A stretch of DNA of 6,933 nucleotides from NCBI GenBank assembly GCA_041670885.1, contig JBAXYJ010000154.1, forward strand, positions 1 through 6,933, read 5' to 3'. Below the pieces are notes generated by a model. That model ran no database searches and was not told where the DNA came from. It saw nothing but the letters and a program-made list of their open reading frames with translations. Origin of the DNA: JAJBWD01 sp041670885. Lineage in GTDB: Bacteria; Bacillota; Clostridia; Clostridiales; Clostridiaceae. Positions 5,955-6,933 of the stretch are shown here, piece by piece. A program made the translations under genes and the position numbers. The stretch's first letter is position 1; each line of letters starts with the position of its first letter.

Positions 5955-6621
5955 GTGCGATAAGGATAAGAACGTAGAGAATATTAAGGAACTGGGAGTG
6001 TCAGATGAAAGTAAAAAGCAGCGTATTCAAATGGTTCCCATTATAGGACAGATAGAAGGTCATAATGTTTTGCCTCCCCAGACTAAATCTACAAAGTATG
6101 AACACCTTATACCTCAGCTTATAAACTTTGAAAATGATGATGAAGTAAAGGGCGTCCTTATTATTCTAAATACAGTTGGAGGAGATGTAGAGGCTGGTCT
6201 TGCCATTTCGGAGATGATAAGAAGCCTTTCCAAAGCTACTGTATCTCTTGTAATTGGAGGAGGCCATTCCATAGGAGTACCCTTAGCAACTGCTGCGAAT
6301 TATTCTTTTATCTCTCCCTCAGCCACCATGATAATTCATCCCATCAGGATGAATGGTATGGTAGTTGGAGTCCCTCAAACCTTTGAGTATTTCAACAAGA
6401 TGCAGGAGAGGATAATAGAATTTATTTTAAGGACTTCATCTATCTCAAGAGATGACTTAAAAAAACTTCTTCTTCAGACAGATGATTTGCTTAATGATAT
6501 GGGAACTATCCTTATTGGAAAACAGGCTGTTGATTATGGTATTATTGATGAAGTTGGAGGCATAAAAGAAGCAGTAGCAAAACTTAATGAATTAATAGAT
6601 GAAAATCCCAGGTCCTCTTAA
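5953..6621 (+). CDS. tepA: ClpP-like serine protease TepA/YmfB
   Basis: Encodes 222 residues of the ClpP/crotonase fold (peptidase S14-like, TepA group). The N-terminus is charged, with no signal peptide. VKGVLIILNTVGGDVEAG (65-82) forms the oxyanion-side strand and glycine turn. GGGHSIGVPLA (102-112) carries the nucleophile S106 in the position of ClpP GxSxA. MIIHP (126-130) carries the catalytic H129. The third residue is probably D182 in NDMGTILIG, or D177/D178. The C-terminus ends YGIIDEVGG plus a helix, as in ClpP. Literature on B. subtilis describes the relative as translocation-enhancing, and as a protease acting in spore outgrowth; I cannot decide between these from sequence. The ATG at 5953 has GGAGG at 5941-5945, 7 nt away. 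The ATG at 5947 is only 1 nt from it and is rejected. Gene order before spoIIIE matches Bacillus. Confidence 0.92.
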   Translation: MCDKDKNVENIKELGVSDESKKQRIQMVPIIGQIEGHNVLPPQTKSTKYEHLIPQLINFENDDEVKGVLIILNTVGGDVEAGLAISEMIRSLSKATVSLVIGGGHSIGVPLATAANYSFISPSATMIIHPIRMNGMVVGVPQTFEYFNKMQERIIEFILRTSSISRDDLKKLLLQTDDLLNDMGTILIGKQAVDYGIIDEVGGIKEAVAKLNELIDENPRSS

Positions 6622-6690
6622 CAGAGGAAATTGCATAATTCAAAATTTACAGCCCATAGACAATTATGCAATTTCCTTCATAGAGGACTT
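6610..6690 (+). repeat. Large composite inverted repeat after tepA
   Basis: GGAAATTGCATAATT (6626-6640) is the exact reverse complement of 6662-6676, with one more A-T pair outside (6625/6677), around a 21-nt loop. An outer 9-bp helix with one G-U pair joins 6610-6618 to 6682-6690, leaving a small internal loop (6619-6624/6678-6681). The tepA stop codon (6619-6621) lies in that internal loop. Only CTTTTG follows, so it is a poor intrinsic terminator by the usual rule, although it could still terminate, stabilise a 3' end or serve as a processing site. A competing small hairpin TCCTCT-TAAC-AGAGGA (6613-6628) uses the same left arm. Confidence 0.75.
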
Positions 6691-6719
6691 TTGAACTTAA
6701 TAAAAGGATTATTTACATT
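6691..6719 (+). promoter_or_regulatory. Possible weak vegetative promoter for spoIIIE
   Basis: TTGAAC (6691-6696) and TACATT (6714-6719) are separated by 17 nt. Each matches four of six bases of the sigma-A boxes. The position, between a hairpin and the next start codon, is reasonable, but the match is weak and AT-rich spacers yield such pairs by chance. Confidence 0.25.
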
Positions 6720-6751
6720 CGTGTAGAATTAAACATGAGAGGAGTGATAAA

Positions 6752-6933
6752 ATGGCCACAAGAAAAAAAAAGGTAAAAGAAGAAAAAGCAAAATTAAATA
6801 TAAGCAATGATATTAAAGGGGTTATTCTGATAACTATATCAATTCTTATGATGTTCAGCATATATACCCATAAATCTCTTGGTATATTTGGAGCTGGGGT
6901 TAAGGATTTTTTATTTTTTATTATAGGCATAGG
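6752..6933 (+). CDS. spoIIIE: FtsK/SpoIIIE DNA translocase, N-terminal fragment
   Basis: Only the first 60 codons are in the window; the frame is open to the last base. The protein starts with a lysine-rich cytoplasmic segment (KKKVKEEKAK), followed by a first hydrophobic segment (about 22-39, IKGVILITISILMMFSIYT). A short extracytoplasmic stretch with GIFGAG follows, then the start of a second membrane segment (about 52 onward). This pattern and wording are typical of the multi-spanning N-terminal domain of FtsK/SpoIIIE proteins, which anchor the DNA pump at the division septum and move the chromosome through it. The motor domain is outside the window. The ATG is supported by GAGAGGAGTG at 6737-6746. 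Position immediately after tepA matches spoIIIE of Bacillus, which supports the assignment. Confidence 0.85.
   Translation, partial: MATRKKKVKEEKAKLNISNDIKGVILITISILMMFSIYTHKSLGIFGAGVKDFLFFIIGI

Noticed and set aside
6709..6930. Minus-strand open frame opposite the spoIIIE start
   Set aside because: Its hydrophobic look is the antisense shadow of a membrane protein gene; the plus-strand frame has a good ribosome binding site and family resemblance.
1..6933. CRISPR arrays, tRNA or rRNA genes, insertion sequences, phage genes
   Set aside because: No regularly spaced repeats, cloverleaf-like sequences, transposase or phage motifs were seen; almost the whole window is accounted for by housekeeping genes.

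Overview
This is a low-G+C, tightly packed, all-plus-strand stretch of conserved housekeeping genes. Gene content and order point to an endospore-forming member of the Clostridia, probably close to Clostridium sensu stricto. The evidence is AT-rich codon use, strong GGAGG-type ribosome binding sites, a dapG-type aspartokinase, a TepA/YmfB-type ClpP-like protease and the start of an FtsK/SpoIIIE translocase, in the order rpsO-pnp-M16 protease-dut-ylmC-dapG-tepA-spoIIIE. The species cannot be fixed from the sequence alone.

Layout. Positions 2-43 are probably the last codons of an upstream gene, perhaps ribF. A near-consensus vegetative promoter (46-74) follows, then a structured 74-nt leader and rpsO (155-418). 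A hairpin with a GCAA tetraloop overlaps the rpsO stop. pnp follows (484-2607) and ends in a second hairpin with a U-rich tract. An M16 zinc protease (2657-3916), dut (3929-4369), a small YlmC/YmxH PRC-barrel protein (4428-4700) and dapG (4707-5900) follow with short gaps. A 52-nt hairpin leads into tepA (5953-6621). A 130-nt spacer with a large inverted repeat precedes the first 60 codons of an FtsK/SpoIIIE protein (6752 to the window end).

How the genes fit together. rpsO and pnp are a classical pair (30S subunit protein and 3'-5' exoribonuclease), and the attenuator-like hairpins should step expression down along the operon. dut cleans the nucleotide pool, and dapG feeds diaminopimelate, lysine and dipicolinate precursors. 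tepA and spoIIIE belong to the sporulation and outgrowth side of this cluster.

The most interesting signal is at 5901-5955. A 22-bp interrupted hairpin buries the tepA Shine-Dalgarno sequence and most of its start codon. Inside it lies a sequence matching the forespore sigma-G promoter consensus (GAATA, 18 nt, CATAATA). Transcription from that promoter would start near 5937 and omit the 5' arm of the hairpin. This suggests a switch: read-through operon mRNA would be poorly translated for tepA, while forespore mRNA would be freely translated. No CRISPR array, mobile element, rRNA or tRNA gene was seen.
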